A model generated the notes under the pieces. It ran no database searches. It saw only the letters and a program-made list of their open reading frames with translations, and was not told the DNA's origin. A stretch of DNA of 59,402 nucleotides from Phocaeicola sp. GTDB taxonomy: Bacteria > Bacteroidota > Bacteroidia > Bacteroidales > Bacteroidaceae. Made by a program: the position numbers and the translations under genes. Shown here piece after piece: positions 8,701 to 15,297 of the stretch. Each line of letters opens with the position of its first letter. Within the stretch, counting starts at the first letter, position 1. The DNA is taken from positions 1 through 59,402 of the forward strand of contig JAHHQU010000005.1 in the NCBI GenBank assembly GCA_020026225.1. The letters run 5' to 3'.

Positions 8701-10147
8701 AGAAACATCTTGGAAAGGAGATACGGACGATTGGAACACTTGGAATAACTGGACAAATGGCACTCCTTGGAAGTGTACGAATGTCATACTCCCTAATAAA
8801 GGTTGCTCGGTATATCCAAAACTGACATCAGAGGTTTATTGTAATAATATTCATTTTGAAGATGGGGCACAGTTGCTCGGACAGTCTTATCTTCGATATG
8901 GAGGAGCGGTTACTATTGATAAGACTGTAAAAGGTGGAGAGTATCGTTTGATGTCTTCTCCTCTTACTGGTACTTTGACAGGTGACATGTTCATATTAAA
9001 ACCCTCAGAACAATCGGCTTGGAATACTTGGAGAACCCAAACAGAAGTATTGGATTATCATAACGATAAAGTAAAACATGTAAATTACTTTACGCCTGTT
9101 GGGGTAGAAACCGAGAAGAGTAACTATGCTGAACAGCGTATAGAGCCGGTAGTTTATCAGCGCTTTTGGAGTCGTACTGTTGAAAATTATTACATGAGTC
9201 GTGCAGCTGCTCCAGAAGGAATGGAAGCCGATTGGTCTGCTACGTTTAATACGGTATCTACTCCTTATGAAGCAGGAACAGGATTTGGTATACGTTTCGG
9301 AGAGGACAAAGATGCAAATGAATATAAACTGCATTTCCCAAAGAAGCATAAGGACTATCATTATTTTAGTCCAAGTGGGGAACTTTTGAGTAAAGTAACT
9401 GTTAGAAGTGATGCAGATTTGAAAATCGGTGGTAAGTTAATCACAGTAACTTCATTTGCGTTGAATAGAGATAAAAAAGGTGAATGGTTCTTGTTTGGTA
9501 ACCCGTATATGGCAGCTATTGACGTACAACAATTCTTAAAATTAAATGGAATATCATCGGCTTATTTATATGTAAATGGTCAGTATGAAGTAATAACATG
9601 TGGAGGAGGAACTTCTGCTTCTGGTACCTCAGCTTATTTATCTCCAATGTCTGCTATGTTTATCAAAGTAAGTGATAGCGTTGCTACTGTTGAGGTCTCC
9701 GAAGAAATGCAATGCCAGATGCAAAATACACAGATACCAATTGCTAAGGGTGCTATTTATTTAGAAGCACTATGTGAGGGGTATACGTCTTCATGTATGT
9801 TACAAAGAGTGTCAAATGGTAATGATGAGTATTGTGAGGGGGCAGACGCTTGTTTGTTGACTGATATGCAAGATAAATCACAAATGACAGTTTATACCTC
9901 AAAGGGCAATCGTCAGTTAGCTGTGCAGCAGATGAGTGATTTGAATGTCATTCCTGTAGGGTTTAATCTTAAGAATGAAGGTGGCGAAGTGACGGTTTCT
10001 TTCAAAGGAAACCTTGATTCTTGGAAAGGATGGATGTTTGTTGACAGGAAGACGGGTAATAAATATCAGTTGAAGGGAACTATTAGCTTGAAGAATGTTT
10101 CTTCTGGTTCAAGCAGATTCAGTTTACAGAGAGAGAAATCGTTCTGA
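5768..10147 (+). CDS. Giant repeat-containing surface lipoprotein (~1459 aa), unknown function
   Basis: The start at 5768 (MNKNRLL) gives a standard signal with a lipobox-like end (GGMFTSC followed by acidic RDEMEEM); a start at 5741 would add nine residues. I see four related modules, roughly residues 81-254, 274-407, 557-696 and 709-863. Each has a strand like GVLSVDVLKGYWL and closes with a DEIRL-...-LNADLEIYYAYV type motif. A linker of 870-980 looks like an Ig/PKD-type domain. From ~985 comes a W-rich segment (DDWNTWNNWTNGTPW) and a long beta-rich C-terminal region of the kind seen in Bacteroidetes surface proteins. No catalytic motif is recognisable. It is the last gene of the surface locus and is followed by a strong terminator. 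An adhesin or matrix protein is the likeliest role (inference). Confidence 0.75.
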   Translation: MNKNRLLSRISNVKPCVSLAISITMISFLLGGMFTSCRDEMEEMFIEDYSGNLLSRASADVSNSSTLEQDPKSGYWKANGRVPLVGMGRIVDNMQGSLLKVGALGDASAVGNPERMVDLDLMNTFIPDQEVLGLKTPTHIVSIRDLNHIYAAGQKAGFVCKKASAGVLSVDVLKGYWLSTYLKGKKTGDSLSFSHATTLVDLGIGNIASHKENEVFCIEGNFTKPFDEIRLGNTGIKVGLLNADLEIYYAYVGENPIIPAINNGPDSYFKDKVTEGGFHNGEKRLIDTDLGNGISTGITLVYNATRMKVNFGRKIPAGSEVGFAATDGSLLDISAIKTFYVQTWNDGKEVTDDRQNMAQVLGIKLIGGGKKHFSLITTKECDAVELFYGGGGVKLSNITFHYAYVREPVKLDPSSYFTIANGAYYTPTCRFANPYKGGSVNFSLNQASANPNAEITQDGEYGYFLQPMDKTGNYYIRGKYTIPETGTMVEQNAVVVRNKNFYGGSIPVINRGSDTYTVSVPNNDFKGVIIIGGGSVAPSGGDKQEVVPSKEDTLQQSMNALVDSDLNNSLDFGKIEVGVIKDEAIVSVKIDNGKTINPNNKQLRVGFVMDKGAGLLSVDALKFLRVRLLKNGAVVNTKRVPLQNQGVGLSLIGKESGKIRVGVVTSEDFDEIQLFSTGLANITLNKFSVYYAFKEEITADSSNADDEFIQLISNANYGAHFKTSGAGLAELVKVSSNLGNAVDGDKESYATIGGFLGVANATSIEVFFDRVKENTEMGIIVSNLDPIKLELIKVLKLDAYDGDTKVASSDADGGLLNLKVLGFGNKVYYSIVPSKPCNKLVLKSGGVAGIDLAMHLHGAFIRPHVPSIDDNVNTDITRLDMISDHVCQGTVNGIIPTGGEEIKKYRLTITDENGTSKLDQKVGLKIDPVNGVKKFDIPNDNEFWKKLEPGKYEVICTDESPSEERNKTSKTNFTVHPLETSWKGDTDDWNTWNNWTNGTPWKCTNVILPNKGCSVYPKLTSEVYCNNIHFEDGAQLLGQSYLRYGGAVTIDKTVKGGEYRLMSSPLTGTLTGDMFILKPSEQSAWNTWRTQTEVLDYHNDKVKHVNYFTPVGVETEKSNYAEQRIEPVVYQRFWSRTVENYYMSRAAAPEGMEADWSATFNTVSTPYEAGTGFGIRFGEDKDANEYKLHFPKKHKDYHYFSPSGELLSKVTVRSDADLKIGGKLITVTSFALNRDKKGEWFLFGNPYMAAIDVQQFLKLNGISSAYLYVNGQYEVITCGGGTSASGTSAYLSPMSAMFIKVSDSVATVEVSEEMQCQMQNTQIPIAKGAIYLEALCEGYTSSCMLQRVSNGNDEYCEGADACLLTDMQDKSQMTVYTSKGNRQLAVQQMSDLNVIPVGFNLKNEGGEVTVSFKGNLDSWKGWMFVDRKTGNKYQLKGTISLKNVSSGSSRFSLQREKSF

Positions 10148-10168
10148 GCAGAATGAAATATAGATTGA

Positions 10169-10205
10169 AGGCATGCAACTCCTCAGAGAGTTGTATGCCT
10201 TTTTT
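10169..10205 (+). terminator. Rho-independent terminator of the surface locus
   Basis: A 13-bp stem (10169-10181 with 10188-10200, one G-T wobble) with a 6-nt loop, followed by a run of T. It lies 21 bp after the stop of the giant lipoprotein gene and closes the plus-strand locus that starts at 125. Confidence 0.9.
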
Positions 10206-10497
10206 GTTTGTATAATGGATATATGTTTGAATGTTGTTTAATAAAATGGTTTAAATCGATATATGTTCTGTTAAGTCCTCTGTATACGGGACTATTTTAG
10301 CTCGTGATGTATACGGCTATGTCTATGGAGTATAAGGGAAATATAGAGGGTATACAAATGGTACCCGATGGAAATGGTAGAAAGGACATACCTTCGAAGA
10401 TTGTGAAAGTGTGTTGAGTCATATAGTCTATAGGATTACAAAGGGGGGCTATGTTGTTGATTACTTGTAGGGAAGAAATTCTTCGTGTAACCCTCAC
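10206..10497. other. Intergenic stretch between convergent genes
   Basis: About 290 bp between two terminators. The open frames here are short and resemble nothing. I see no promoter, repeat or RNA structure that I can support. Confidence 0.5.
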
Positions 10498-10538
10498 AAA
10501 AAAAAGCTCCTGTAATCCATTGGACCACAAGAGCTTTC
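10498..10538 (-). terminator. Terminator of the GGGtGRT/NifU-like operon
   Basis: Read on the minus strand, an AAAGCTCTTGT arm pairs with ACAGGAGCTTT, with an inner extension (GGTCC with GGATT, wobbles), and a T run follows. It sits about 20 bp after the stop codon of the minus-strand gene at 10560. Confidence 0.85.
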
Positions 10539-10559
10539 TTATATTGGTTAAGTAATTAA

Positions 10560-11570
10560 TTACTTGTTCAAAGCAGTAGCAACGTCAACTGCACAAGCAA
10601 CAGTACAACCTACCATTGGGTTGTTACCGATACCCAAGAATCCCATCATTTCTACGTGAGCAGGAACTGATGAAGAACCAGCGAACTGAGCGTCTGAGTG
10701 CATACGACCCATAGTATCAGTCATACCATAAGAAGCAGGACCAGCAGCCATGTTATCTGGGTGAAGAGTACGTCCTGTACCACCACCTGATGCTACTGAG
10801 AAGTATGGCTTACCAGCAAGAACACGTTCTTTCTTGTAAGTACCTGCAACTGGATGCTGGAAACGAGTAGGGTTAGTAGAGTTACCTGTGATAGATACGT
10901 CTACACCTTCGTGCCACATAATCTTAACACCTTCGCGAACATCGTCAGCACCGTAGCATTTTACTTTAGCACGAGGGCCGTTAGAGTAAGCGATTTCACG
11001 AACTACGTTCAATTCACCAGTGTAGTAGTCGAACTGAGTCTGAACGTAAGTAAATCCGTTGATACGAGAGATGATCTGGGCAGCGTCTTTACCCAAACCG
11101 TTCAAGATACAACGCAAAGGTTCTTTACGTACTTTGTCAGCCTTAGCAGCAATTTTGATAGCACCTTCAGCAGCAGCAAAAGATTCGTGACCTGCCAAGA
11201 AAGCGAAACATTTAGTTTCTTCGCGCAACAACATTGCAGCCAAGTTACCGTGGCCGATACCTACCTTACGGTCGTCAGCTACAGATCCTGGGATACAGAA
11301 TGCCTGCAAGCCGATACCGATAGCTTCAGCAGCTTCAGCAGCGTTAGTGCAACCTTTCTTCAATGCGATAGCAGAACCTACAACGTAAGCCCATTTTGCA
11401 TTTTCGAAACAGATTGGCTGAGTTTCTTCACAAGTCTTATAAGGATCAAGACCATACTGTTCGCAGATAGCGTTTGCTTCTTCGATGTCTTTGATACCGT
11501 TTTCGTTCAAAGCAGCAAGAATCTGTTTGATACGACGGTCCTGGCTTTCAAATTTTACTTCTCTAATCAT
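10560..11570 (-). CDS. GGGtGRT family protein
   Basis: A 336-residue cytosolic protein carrying the family signature GGGTGRT (in SVASGGGTGRTLHPDNMA), which names a conserved but functionally unassigned family. Other visible blocks: a Cys-containing N-terminal part (NAICEQYGLDPYKTCEETQ), a Gly/Ala-rich centre (GIGHGNLAAMLLREETKCFAFLAGHESF) and a C-terminal GIGNNPMVGCTVACAVDVA with two cysteines. No signal peptide or membrane segment. It lies 19 bp downstream of a NifU-like scaffold gene on the same strand, and this pairing is the usual context in Bacteroides and some Firmicutes. A role in handling an Fe-S cluster or in a metalloenzyme is plausible but inferred only from the partner. Confidence 0.9.
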   Translation of the reverse strand: MIREVKFESQDRRIKQILAALNENGIKDIEEANAICEQYGLDPYKTCEETQPICFENAKWAYVVGSAIALKKGCTNAAEAAEAIGIGLQAFCIPGSVADDRKVGIGHGNLAAMLLREETKCFAFLAGHESFAAAEGAIKIAAKADKVRKEPLRCILNGLGKDAAQIISRINGFTYVQTQFDYYTGELNVVREIAYSNGPRAKVKCYGADDVREGVKIMWHEGVDVSITGNSTNPTRFQHPVAGTYKKERVLAGKPYFSVASGGGTGRTLHPDNMAAGPASYGMTDTMGRMHSDAQFAGSSSVPAHVEMMGFLGIGNNPMVGCTVACAVDVATALNK

Positions 11571-11589
11571 ATGTTCTTTCCTCCTTATA

Positions 11590-12291
11590 TTATTCGTGAC
11601 GTGGATCTATGTGTTTAACTGCACCCTGTTCTGCTGTGAAGCGTCCGTAAGTACCTGTTACTTTCTTCAATGCTTCGTTTGCGTCAGTACCTTTCTTGAT
11701 TTCATCCATGAACTTACCAAGGTGAACGAATTCGTAACCGCAGATTTCATTGTTTTCGTCCAAAGCTACAGTCTTGATGTAACCTTCGGCCATTTCCAAG
11801 TAACGAGGGCCTTTAGCCAAAGTACCATACAAAGTACCTACCTGGCTACGCAGACCTTTACCCAAGTCTTCCAGACCTGCACCGATCATCAAACCGCCTT
11901 CAGAGAAAGCTGACTGAGTACGACCGTAAACAATCTGCAAGAAGAGTTCACGCATTGCTGTGTTGATAGCATCGCAAACCAAGTCTGTATTCAATGCTTC
12001 CAAGATAGTCTTTCCTGGGAGGATTTCAGAAGCCATAGCTGCTGAGTGAGTCATACCAGAGCAACCGATAGTTTCTACCAATGCTTCCTGGATAACACCT
12101 TCCTTAACATTCAGAGTCAGTTTACAAGCACCTTGCTGAGGAGCACACCAACCGATACCGTGAGTTAAACCTGAAATGTCTTTAATTTCTTTTGATTTAA
12201 CCCATTTTCCTTCTTCAGGAATTGGAGCTGGACCGTGATTAGGTCCTTTTTTTACAACACACATGTGTTCAACTTCGTGTGAATAAGTCAT
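11590..12291 (-). CDS. NifU/IscU-like iron-sulfur scaffold protein
   Basis: A 233-residue cytosolic protein resembling the N-terminal (IscU) domain of NifU: Cys in GIGWCAPQQGACKL, the IGCSGMTHSAAMASE block that corresponds to the cluster-binding YGCGSAIASSS region of IscU, followed by PGKTILEAL, plus a third conserved region with Cys in TDLVCDAIN. It is longer than IscU (~128 aa): the C-terminal ~110 residues (YGRTQSAFSEGGLMIGAGLEDL...) do not match the NifU ferredoxin or Nfu domains. It is the first gene of a two-gene operon with the GGGtGRT protein. Because this scaffold comes with a dedicated unknown partner and no cysteine desulfurase is nearby, it may serve one specific client rather than general Fe-S assembly. 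Confidence 0.85.
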   Translation of the reverse strand: MTYSHEVEHMCVVKKGPNHGPAPIPEEGKWVKSKEIKDISGLTHGIGWCAPQQGACKLTLNVKEGVIQEALVETIGCSGMTHSAAMASEILPGKTILEALNTDLVCDAINTAMRELFLQIVYGRTQSAFSEGGLMIGAGLEDLGKGLRSQVGTLYGTLAKGPRYLEMAEGYIKTVALDENNEICGYEFVHLGKFMDEIKKGTDANEALKKVTGTYGRFTAEQGAVKHIDPRHE

Positions 12292-12369
12292 ATTCTTTAC
12301 GTTTTGTTAGTAATGAAAAATAGGTATTCGTAAACCATTATTCCGAGGGATATCCCCCTTTCTTGGTAG

Positions 12370-12377
12370 CAAAGTTA
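12370..12377 (-). promoter_or_regulatory. Candidate -7 box for the NifU-like/GGGtGRT operon
   Basis: On the minus strand this reads TAACTTTG, a full match to the Bacteroides -7 consensus TAnnTTTG, 79 bp before the start codon at 12291. No clear -33 TTTG is present at the usual distance, so only the -7 element is claimed. Confidence 0.5.
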
Positions 12378-12481
12378 AGGCTTTTATTTGGTTATACCAT
12401 TTAATGTCACAACTTTTTTGGGGAAATTTAGGTAATTTAGTATCCAAATCCGAGTTTTGATATCTCTACTTTACAATTTTA

Positions 12482-12512
12482 TTTCGCATTACAAAATATT
12501 ACCCTATATTTG
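12482..12512 (+). promoter_or_regulatory. Bacteroides-type promoter for the DMP19-like gene
   Basis: TTTC at 12482-12485 (one mismatch to -33 TTTG), a 19-bp spacer, then TATATTTG at 12505-12512 (a full -7 match). It gives a leader of about 60 nt before the start codon at 12576. Confidence 0.65.
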
Positions 12513-12575
12513 CAACGGATTTTCTGCTACACAAGCAGTCTTATATTAATGAGTTAATAATATATAGGTATATAT

Positions 12576-13091
12576 ATGTCTGAAGAAAAAATAATTGTTA
12601 GCGATGCCGCTCTACGTAAAGGGGCTGAAGAGGGAATGGATGCTTTTTTGCAGGTCTTCATTGATAAGTATCTGGAAGTGACCGGCGGTGAAATCACAGC
12701 CGAAACCATGCCGAAATTGAATGGATATCAGCATACTTTGCTGGGTTACCATTTCTTCCGTACCGAAATTATGGAGGGAGGATTCATCCAGTTGATTCAG
12801 AATGGTTACGGACCGTATGTCTTTGACAATCCTTTTGCAAAAGCGATGCGACTTTTCGGTGCCGGAGATTTCTCAAAGTTGATTTACAGTGCGAAGAAAA
12901 TTTATGATGCGAACCGTAAGGATTTGGAAAAGGAAACTACTGAAGATGAATTCATGGCCATGTATGAGCAGTATGAAGCTTTCGATGACTTGGAAGAGAA
13001 GTTCATGGATATGGAAGAACAGGTGACTGCTATTTTGGCTGAATATGTGGATGAACATCTGGAGGAATTCGCAGAAATAGATAAGGAATAG
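12576..13091 (+). CDS. DMP19/DUF4375-like protein
   Basis: A 171-residue acidic soluble protein. The centre (YHFFRTEIMEGGFIQLIQNGYG, then FDNPFAKAMRLFGA) matches the pattern of the DMP19/DUF4375 family, in which a GGF-Q-N motif is typical; one family member was studied as a DNA-mimic protein. The C-terminal ~60 residues are strongly acidic and helical (EKETTEDEF...DDLEEKFMDMEEQ...EEFAEIDKE). No partner function is evident from the neighbours. It has its own upstream promoter and lies divergent from the NifU-like operon. The family call is moderately sure; the DNA-mimic role should not be assumed. Confidence 0.65.
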   Translation: MSEEKIIVSDAALRKGAEEGMDAFLQVFIDKYLEVTGGEITAETMPKLNGYQHTLLGYHFFRTEIMEGGFIQLIQNGYGPYVFDNPFAKAMRLFGAGDFSKLIYSAKKIYDANRKDLEKETTEDEFMAMYEQYEAFDDLEEKFMDMEEQVTAILAEYVDEHLEEFAEIDKE

Positions 13092-13202
13092 TACGGAGTA
13101 CTTCCATTTTAAAACAGGAAAATGTTAAAGAAAGCAAATGCGTGCAGTATTTTGCAGTTCCTTCATTTTTCTTGTAAAATTTTAAACTTTAAAATAATAA
13201 AA

Positions 13203-13997
13203 ATGAAAAAAAACAAATTCGCTTTATTGCTCGTTGCTGTGATGGCAATGTTTTCTCTCAGTTCATGTTTGGATGGAGATAATAACTCTACTGCAATGTA
13301 TTCCGGTTATGTAAAGGTAAAAGGCTTCTTTCAAAATTATAAGTTTGAAACTACCGATGGAATTGAAATCAATCCGTTGAACCAGGGTGCATTACATGAT
13401 TTGGGCATGGCTCATTATGCTTTGCTTAACTTCTCTTACGAGGTGGATCAGTTGACAAGTCAAACTACTAAACTTGATGCTACCCTGTTGAACATCATGC
13501 CGATTGAAACTTCTTATTCTTCGGTAGTACGTCCGGACGGAGAAAAACCAAAGGCAAATGCTCCGATTCTACTGGCGGGTGGTTATGGTACTCCTGTGCA
13601 GTTTGCATGGAATGAAAATACCATGTTCCTTCCTATCAAGTACTTGGTTAAAAGAGTTGCTGATAAAAGCGAAATGGACCTGGAGCTGAAGTCACATCGT
13701 TTCGAACTTTACTATGATCAGAACGAACCGGATGCTAAGAAGGGTGAGATTGTGCTTCACTTGCGTCATTCCGTAATGAAAGAGGCTGAAAATGCAGAAA
13801 GAGATTATGAATCGTTCAGAATCGTTCATTTTGATTTGGCTCAGGTGATGGCCGTTTATCAGAGTGAGCATGGCGAACTTCCTTCCACTTTGGTGATTGA
13901 GTTTGAAAAGAGTGATAAAGGAATTTACGACGATAAGATCGAGTCTGAAAGAGTTACACTCGATTATTCCAATGTCTTGAAAGGATTCAAAAAATAA
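13203..13997 (+). CDS. NigD-like lipoprotein
   Basis: I chose the ATG at 13203 because it begins a standard lipoprotein signal (MKKNKFALLLVAVMAMFSLSSC); the longer frame from 13122 adds 27 residues that do not look like a protein start. The result is 264 residues with Cys22 lipidated. An N-terminal OB-like part (GYVKVKGFFQNYKFETTDG) and a C-terminal beta domain (LPIKYLVKR...DAKKGEIVLHLRHSV...RIVHFDLAQVM) resemble the two-domain NigD-like lipoproteins common in Bacteroides, whose function is unclear. It stands alone between a short gap and a strong terminator. Confidence 0.65.
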   Translation: MKKNKFALLLVAVMAMFSLSSCLDGDNNSTAMYSGYVKVKGFFQNYKFETTDGIEINPLNQGALHDLGMAHYALLNFSYEVDQLTSQTTKLDATLLNIMPIETSYSSVVRPDGEKPKANAPILLAGGYGTPVQFAWNENTMFLPIKYLVKRVADKSEMDLELKSHRFELYYDQNEPDAKKGEIVLHLRHSVMKEAENAERDYESFRIVHFDLAQVMAVYQSEHGELPSTLVIEFEKSDKGIYDDKIESERVTLDYSNVLKGFKK

Positions 13998-14061
13998 GGT
14001 GTAACCGTCTCAAGCGGATAAAGTTAGATCCTGAAATAGGGCCTCGCAAGAGGAAACAGCA

Positions 14062-14098
14062 AGGGGAAGTTTGTATTTTATACAAGCTTCTCCTTTTT
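14062..14098 (+). terminator. Rho-independent terminator after the NigD-like gene
   Basis: A 15-bp stem (14062-14076 with 14080-14094, two wobbles) with a 3-nt loop and a T run. It lies ~65 bp past the stop codon. Confidence 0.9.
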
Positions 14099-14123
14099 TG
14101 TGCTTAATGTCATTCTTTTTTTA

Positions 14124-14131
14124 TACATTTG
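14124..14131 (+). promoter_or_regulatory. Candidate -7 box for the YIP1-smpB pair
   Basis: TACATTTG matches TAnnTTTG. A TTTG lies at 14097-14100, giving a 23-bp spacer, a little longer than the usual 19-21. It also overlaps the terminator T run, so the -33 assignment is weak. Confidence 0.5.
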
Positions 14132-14160
14132 CGATTTGATTCATTAATAAATTAGTAAAG

Positions 14161-14730
14161 TTGGATTATAAAGGTTTATTTTATAAAGTAATGGCTCTGT
14201 TGTCTTCTCCGGCTAAGGCTTGGGATGAGATAGCGTCCAAGAATGAAGAACGTGTGGTGTTGTCTGGATTTGTTTATCCGATGATTGGTCTCTGCGGACT
14301 TTCTGAGTTTATCGGTGCTTTTATAGGCCGTGATTTTCTGCCGGAAGTGTTTCAGTTTGCTTTGACCCGATGCTGTGCGGTAGCAGTTTCCTTGTTTGGT
14401 GGCTTTTTCTTGGCTACTTCTCTATTGAAAAGGGTGAACGACCGGTGGTTTGACTGGCGTAACGAAGAGGGAGAGATTCAGGTGTTTGTCGGTTATTCTT
14501 TGGTTGTGACTTTTGTACTGGAGATTATCAGTGGCTTGTTCTCTATTTTTATTATCCATTGGATTCTGCAGATATATACGCTTTTCGTTGTGTTTGAGGG
14601 AGCTCGCCGATTGCTGAAGATTCCAGAGCATAAGCTGACCTTGTATGCTATCGTTGCTACGTTCATCATCTTGATGAGCCCTACGATGATTGAATTTATT
14701 TTTAACAAATTATCTGTAACATTGAACTGA
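14161..14730 (+). CDS. YIP1-family membrane protein
   Basis: A 189-residue integral membrane protein with about five hydrophobic segments. The opening (MDYKGLFYKVMALLSSPAKAWDEIASKNEE) is typical of bacterial YIP1-family proteins, which begin with a short amphipathic segment ending in SPxxAW. This favours the TTG at 14161 as the start; the first ATG (14191) would cut into that conserved segment. The function in bacteria is not established. Its stop overlaps the smpB start by one base (TGATG), so the two are translationally coupled. A -7 box lies 30 bp upstream. Confidence 0.8.
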   Translation: MDYKGLFYKVMALLSSPAKAWDEIASKNEERVVLSGFVYPMIGLCGLSEFIGAFIGRDFLPEVFQFALTRCCAVAVSLFGGFFLATSLLKRVNDRWFDWRNEEGEIQVFVGYSLVVTFVLEIISGLFSIFIIHWILQIYTLFVVFEGARRLLKIPEHKLTLYAIVATFIILMSPTMIEFIFNKLSVTLN

Positions 14731-15191
14731 TGAAAAATACTACTAATAACGCCGTCAATATAAAGAACAAGCGTGCATCGTTCGATTATGAGTTTATTGA
14801 CACATATACAGCGGGCATCGTTCTTACTGGTACTGAAATCAAGTCTATCCGTTTGGGTAAGGCGAGTCTGGTAGATACTTTCTGCTATTTCTCGAAAGGG
14901 GAATTGTGGGTGAAGAATATGCATATTGCTGAGTATTTCTATGGGTCGTATAACAATCATCTGGCACGACGTGACCGTAAGTTGCTGCTGACCAAGAAGG
15001 AACTTCGCAAGTTGCAGCGCGGTATCATGGAAACTGGATTTACCATTGTTCCTGTTCGTCTGTTTATCAATGAAAAGGGACTGGCTAAGGTGGTGGTGGC
15101 CTTGGCAAAGGGTAAGAAGCAGTACGATAAACGTGAGTCTTTGCGTGAGAAGGATGACAAGCGCATGATGGCTCGTATGTTCAAGCATTAA
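14730..15191 (+). CDS. smpB: SsrA-binding protein SmpB
   Basis: A 153-residue tmRNA-binding protein that delivers SsrA to stalled ribosomes in trans-translation. Clear signatures: RASFDYEFIDTYTAGIVLTGTEIKS, GKASLVDTF, the AEYFYGSYNNHLARRDRKLLL block, and a basic C-terminal tail (KGKKQYDKRESLREKDDKRMMARMFK) that folds in the ribosomal mRNA channel. Length is normal for the family. It follows the YIP1-like gene with a one-base overlap and is followed by a terminator. The tmRNA gene itself is not seen in this window. Confidence 0.97.
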   Translation: MKNTTNNAVNIKNKRASFDYEFIDTYTAGIVLTGTEIKSIRLGKASLVDTFCYFSKGELWVKNMHIAEYFYGSYNNHLARRDRKLLLTKKELRKLQRGIMETGFTIVPVRLFINEKGLAKVVVALAKGKKQYDKRESLREKDDKRMMARMFKH

Positions 15192-15211
15192 TTACATGCG
15201 ATAAGAATTGG

Positions 15212-15248
15212 ATTCGCCTTGGGGTTCCCGGGGCGAATTGTTTTTTTT
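15212..15248 (+). terminator. Terminator after smpB
   Basis: ATTCGCC at 15212-15218 pairs with GGCGAAT at 15232-15238 around an 11-13 nt G/C-rich loop, followed by eight T. It lies ~20 bp past the smpB stop and ~50 bp before the metH start. Confidence 0.8.
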
Positions 15249-15297
15249 GTTCACGACAATTGGCCGCTCGGCTTTTGTTTTGGAAGATTGGTTACAT

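Noticed and set aside
10297..10530. 77-codon open frame in the gap after the surface locus
   Set aside because: No recognisable features, no promoter, and it runs into the terminator hairpin of the neighbouring operon.
10854..11618. 254-codon open frame on the plus strand
   Set aside because: Antisense shadow of the GGGtGRT gene; the serine/phenylalanine-rich translation is typical of a reversed coding strand.
15192..15297. Cobalamin or SAM riboswitch before metH
   Set aside because: The gap is only 106 bp and is largely taken up by the smpB terminator; no conserved riboswitch core is visible.
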